Of a stretch of 7,580 nucleotides of DNA, positions 4,971-7,580 are shown one piece after another. Within the stretch, counting starts at the first letter, position 1, and the number at the start of each line of letters is the position of its first letter. The notes under the pieces were generated by a model. That model was not told where the DNA came from and ran no database searches. It saw only the letters and a list, made by a program, of their open reading frames with translations. Origin of the DNA: an uncultured cyanobacterium (GTDB lineage: Bacteria; Cyanobacteriota; Cyanobacteriia; PCC-6307; Cyanobiaceae); the NCBI GenBank assembly GCA_903831165.1, contig CAIKWV010000001.1, positions 1 through 7,580 on the forward strand, given 5' to 3'. A program made the position numbers and the translations under genes.

Positions 4971-5429
4971 ATGGCCCCACGCCCGCACTGGTCGTTCCGT
5001 CGCTTCAGCACCCGGCCGGCGATCACAGGAGTGATTGCCAGCCTGCTCGGCCTTGGGGCCGTACTGAGCCCGGCCCTGGCCCAGGTCCAGGCCGCCGACA
5101 GCCCCGGCGCCAAGGGTGCGCAGGTCTACTGCTTCATGCGAGCCAACGGCAACAACCATGAGGTCAGCTGGACGGCGGCCTACGCCCTGATCAAGCGTCA
5201 GGGGGCCAGCATGTTTCGCACTTCGCCGGAGCATGCGGCGGTGATGGTCACCGAAGCCGTGGTTCAGAACCCCACCACCTATCCCGATTGCGGTCGCTAT
5301 CTGGGCGATCTCTACATCCGCCACGTCCAGGCCGCGACCCCATCCCCCGAGGCGCCCGCGGGCACAGCCGGCGGCGGTGGTAATGCTGGCACCGGTGCCC
5401 AGACTCGCAGTGATCGCTACGCCAACTGA
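4971..5429 (+). CDS. Secreted small protein with two conserved-looking cysteines (possible DUF6554-like)
   Basis: A 152-residue exported protein. Residues 1-37 form a signal peptide: basic n-region with RR at 10-11, hydrophobic core AITGVIASLLGLGAVL, and a PALA|Q cleavage site after Ala37. The mature core (about 48-118) includes YCFMRANGNNHEVSWTAAYA (53-72), KRQGASMFRTSPEHAAVMVT (75-94) and YPDCGRYLGDLY (104-115); Cys54 and Cys107 could form a disulfide. Residues about 120-152 are a Pro/Ala/Gly-rich flexible tail. From memory the core matches a cyanobacterial family of unknown function, perhaps DUF6554; the number is not verified. It likely sits in the periplasm or thylakoid lumen, but that is inference. 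ATG 4971 starts the signal peptide and has no Shine-Dalgarno sequence. The next gene overlaps its 3' end, suggesting an operon. Confidence 0.85.
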   Translation: MAPRPHWSFRRFSTRPAITGVIASLLGLGAVLSPALAQVQAADSPGAKGAQVYCFMRANGNNHEVSWTAAYALIKRQGASMFRTSPEHAAVMVTEAVVQNPTTYPDCGRYLGDLYIRHVQAATPSPEAPAGTAGGGGNAGTGAQTRSDRYAN

Positions 5430-5814
5430 ATCGCGACCGACCCGGTCTCTCCGCTGGCCCAGGCGGGCTGCTGGTCAGGTCAGCGCAGCCTGCCTGCTGC
5501 TGTCCCTGCTGGTGGGCTGCGCCGAGGAGCCCCTGCCCCAGCGGCGTCTGACCGTCGATGACTGTCTGCGGCATGTGGAATTGGATCGGATCAAGCAGGC
5601 GATCCAGCGCTGCGATGAGGTGGTGAAAGCCTTTCCCAGGGAGCCCCAGCCCCTCAATGAGCGCTTCCTGCTGCACTCCCTGGCCGGTGACGATGCCGCC
5701 GCCTGCCGGGATATCGCCGCCGCGGTGAAACTGGCACAGAAGGTGCCCCAGGCGCGGCTGGATCGCCTGCTGCGCAACGACCTGAAGCTGCGCAGCGACA
5801 GTTGCCGCGACTGA
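5383..5814 (+). CDS. TPR-like lipoprotein, unknown function
   Basis: A 143-residue protein (from ATG 5383) with a long basic N-terminus, hydrophobic VSAACLLLSLLVGC, and Cys46 in a good LVGC lipobox, so it should be lipid-anchored. The mature part has a helix-turn-helix pattern: LRHVELDRIKQAIQRCDEVV then FPREPQPLNERFLLHSLAGD and AACRDIAAAVKLAQK, like a degenerate tetratricopeptide pair. Several cysteines occur (in TVDDCLRH, IQRCDE, AACRD, DSCRD) and could form two disulfides. In-frame starts are GTG 5377, ATG 5383, GTG 5395 and GTG 5410; all overlap the upstream gene. ATG 5383 overlaps by 47 bases, GTG 5410 by 20 and still leaves a full signal. Overlap implies translational coupling with the secreted protein, and both products are exported, so they may work together. 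No enzyme motif is seen. Confidence 0.82.
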   Translation: MLAPVPRLAVIATPTESRPTRSLRWPRRAAGQVSAACLLLSLLVGCAEEPLPQRRLTVDDCLRHVELDRIKQAIQRCDEVVKAFPREPQPLNERFLLHSLAGDDAAACRDIAAAVKLAQKVPQARLDRLLRNDLKLRSDSCRD

Positions 5815-5844
5815 GGGCCAAGCCCCCCCGGCGCCTGACCCTCA
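5812..5844. terminator. Possible shared terminator between convergent genes
   Basis: TGAGGG (5812-5817) and CCCTCA (5839-5844) are exact inverted repeats, each containing the TGA stop codon of one of the two convergent genes. The loop is 21 bases and C-rich, with no T-run, so support for a bidirectional terminator is modest. Confidence 0.3.
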
Positions 5845-7476
5845 CCAACGCTCGAGCAGCTGCCGCACCATCGCCGGCAGGGCCTGGCGCTCCCAGCGCT
5901 GCTGCCGGCTCTGGAGCACCAGCGAGATGCGTTCGGCCTTGCTGGCGATCAGACCATCCACCAACTGATCCGCCACCCCCAGCTGCAACCAGTGACAGGT
6001 GAGCGGTCCGCGCATGCCGATGCGATGGCAGCGATCCTCCGCCTGCTCCGCATCGCCCGGGGTCCAGGGGCGCTCGATCAACAGCACCTGGCCGGCCCGA
6101 TGCAGGGTGAAACCAAGCCCACCGGTGCCGAAGGTGGCGATCAACAGGGAACACCGTCCGCCCTGGAAGCGATCCACCAGACCCTGGCGCAGGCGAGGGG
6201 GAACGGCGCCGGTGAGCAACACGGCCTCCCGATCTCCGCCGCAGGCTTGGTGCAGGGCCGTGGCGGTGGCCACGAAGGCCGTGAACACAACCACCGACTC
6301 ACCGGCAGCGAGCAGCTGCTGGATCAACGCCGTCGCTGCCGGCAACTTGTGCTGCGATCCGATCTGGCGCAGGGCCGTGAACACCGCCAGGGCCTCCGCA
6401 TCTCGCCGCACCTGGCCCAGAGCCGCCCGGCGCCGATAGTCGTCGACCCGGGCCTCCAGCCGTTGCTGGAAGCCTTGGGCGGCGGCGGCATCAAGGGCCA
6501 CCGCCACCAGCTGGCGCTGCTTGGGGGGCAGATCGAGGCATTGCTGCTTGCGGCGATGCAGCAACAGGGGGCGCACCAGCCGCTGCAACTCGTCCAGCTG
6601 GGTAGCGCCCTGGGCCTGCCAGAGGCGGCGGCCGGCCTGCTCGCGCCAATGGCCCTGGCAGTAGCGCTCTTCAAAGGCCCGTTGATCGCGGCCAAGCGGA
6701 TGGCCGACCGCCGCCAGCAGCGGGAACAGCTGGGAGGGGCGCCCATTTTTCATCGGTGTGCCGCTCAGCAGCCAGATGGCCCGCAACCGGGGATGGCGGG
6801 CCAGCCGCAGGAAGGCCTGGGTGCGCCCCGAGCTGATCGTCTGGGCGAAGTGGGCCTCATCGACGAGCAGCACACAACCCGCCTCGGGCAGCTCCGGCGG
6901 CAGTCGCGCCCAGCTGTGCAACTCCAACACCAGCCCCAGGCTGGCGGCCTCCTGGCGCCAGTGATGATGCAAGCCCGCCGGGGCGAGCACCACCAGGCGG
7001 CAATCGGCCAGGCGCACCAAGGCCCGGGCCGCCGCCAGGGCTGAGAGCGTCTTGCCCAGCCCCATGGCGTCGGCCAGCAGGGCACCGCGCCGGGCCAGCA
7101 GCCAGCGGGCCGCCGCCCGCTGATGGGCGAACAACAGGCGACCATCGACCAGCGGTTGATCGAGGGCGGCGGCGGCCACCAGCTGGCGATGGGGCGGCAG
7201 GGGCGGCAGGGGCTGGCGCAACCAGACCAGCCACTGGGCCAGTTCTGCCGAGATCGGGAATCGGCCCGCCAGGGCCTGCTCCAGGCCAGCGGCAGCCTCC
7301 AGGGGGAACTCCCAGCAATGGCGGCGGCTCAGCCAGCGCCCCGACGGACGGATCCGACGCAATTGGGCCTGGGTGACCGGATCGAAGGGACAGGCCACCT
7401 CGATCAGGCCGGTGGGCCCGAGCCGCATCTGCACCAGGGGTTCGGCCAAAGCGCCAAAGTGCAATCCACGACACAT
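5842..7476 (-). CDS. SNF2-family DNA helicase/translocase with HARP-like N-terminus (SMARCAL1-type)
   Basis: A 544-residue superfamily 2 ATPase that should use ATP hydrolysis to move along or re-anneal duplex DNA. With residue 1 at ATG 7474-7476: about 25-58 (IEVACPFDPVTQAQLRRI to HCWEFPL) resembles the HARP element of SMARCAL1-type annealing helicases; Q-motif-like FAHQRAAARWLL near 116-127; Walker A DAMGLGKT 136-143; DEAH box 206-209; motif III SGTP 238-241; motif V-like ATFGTGGLGFTL 447-458; motif VI QAEDRCHRIGM 478-488. All key ATPase residues, including the arginine-finger region DRxHR, are present. The last motif VI residue is Met where Gln is usual. An in-frame TTG at 7500 could extend it by 8 residues; ATG 7428 would remove part of the lead-in. 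No Shine-Dalgarno sequence precedes any of these. It is convergent with the lipoprotein gene, 27 bases between stop codons. A repair or fork-remodelling role is inferred from the family. Confidence 0.93.
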   Translation of the reverse strand: MCRGLHFGALAEPLVQMRLGPTGLIEVACPFDPVTQAQLRRIRPSGRWLSRRHCWEFPLEAAAGLEQALAGRFPISAELAQWLVWLRQPLPPLPPHRQLVAAAALDQPLVDGRLLFAHQRAAARWLLARRGALLADAMGLGKTLSALAAARALVRLADCRLVVLAPAGLHHHWRQEAASLGLVLELHSWARLPPELPEAGCVLLVDEAHFAQTISSGRTQAFLRLARHPRLRAIWLLSGTPMKNGRPSQLFPLLAAVGHPLGRDQRAFEERYCQGHWREQAGRRLWQAQGATQLDELQRLVRPLLLHRRKQQCLDLPPKQRQLVAVALDAAAAQGFQQRLEARVDDYRRRAALGQVRRDAEALAVFTALRQIGSQHKLPAATALIQQLLAAGESVVVFTAFVATATALHQACGGDREAVLLTGAVPPRLRQGLVDRFQGGRCSLLIATFGTGGLGFTLHRAGQVLLIERPWTPGDAEQAEDRCHRIGMRGPLTCHWLQLGVADQLVDGLIASKAERISLVLQSRQQRWERQALPAMVRQLLERW

Positions 7477-7558
7477 TGACAGCCAAGCGGCTGGAGGCAA
7501 ACTTCCGCCAACCGAGGCGCTTCGATGCAGGCCAGGGATGGAGAGTTCCTTGAGGATC

Positions 7559-7580
7559 AGAACGGAAGAGCGTCGTGTAG
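7559..7580. other. Illumina adapter read-through at contig end (artefact)
   Basis: The last 22 bases match the start of the Illumina TruSeq read-through adapter at 21 of 22 positions; the only difference is A in place of T at 7562. The final 18 bases, CGGAAGAGCGTCGTGTAG, match exactly. An adapter ending exactly at the last base of the contig indicates untrimmed reads, not genomic DNA. Bases 7501-7558 have no gene and may be real upstream sequence of the helicase. Confidence 0.9.

Noticed and set aside
5992..7044. A 350-codon plus-strand open frame opposite the helicase
   Set aside because: The minus-strand frame carries every SNF2 motif. The plus frame is Gln/Gly/Ala-rich and patternless, as expected for an antisense shadow in GC-rich DNA.

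Overview
The window looks like one complete short assembly contig from a GC-rich unicellular cyanobacterium of the Synechococcus/Cyanobium (picocyanobacterial) group. Several small proteins here resemble, from memory, short families seen mainly in that group, and the AbrB-duplication protein, SNF2 helicase and secreted proteins are in keeping with it. One HIP1 octamer (GCGATCGC, 2886-2893) is weak added support. Species cannot be fixed from the sequence. Both ends look like contig ends: the left end cuts an aminotransferase gene, and the last 22 bases match an Illumina adapter at 21 of 22 positions.

Left part (1-1463, + strand): the C-terminal two thirds of a class V (alanine-glyoxylate/serine-pyruvate type) aminotransferase, a small lipoprotein gene, a very strong imperfect hairpin, and tRNA-Gly(CCC) with an extended -10 promoter.

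Middle (1464-4970): a gene-poor stretch. It holds three small minus-strand genes of unknown function (1868-2113, 3171-3449, 3510-3830) and, divergent from the last, a plus-strand single-repeat AbrB-type membrane protein (3938-4462). Three non-coding stretches over 300 bases contain hairpins, inverted repeats and two diverged same-orientation copies of one roughly 100-base element, probably decayed insertion-sequence ends. The longest (2114-3170) has no convincing gene.

Right part (4971-7580): two overlapping plus-strand genes for exported proteins (one with a cleavable signal peptide, one lipoprotein), converging on a minus-strand SNF2-family helicase whose N-terminus resembles the HARP region of SMARCAL1-type annealing helicases.

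The genes do not form one pathway: this is mostly housekeeping and lineage-specific small-protein content around a repeat-bearing intergenic zone. I found no defence system, CRISPR array, phage or complete transposon. The most notable signals are the adapter at the contig end, the two-hairpin arrangement before the tRNA, the paired element copies and the long structured non-coding stretch.
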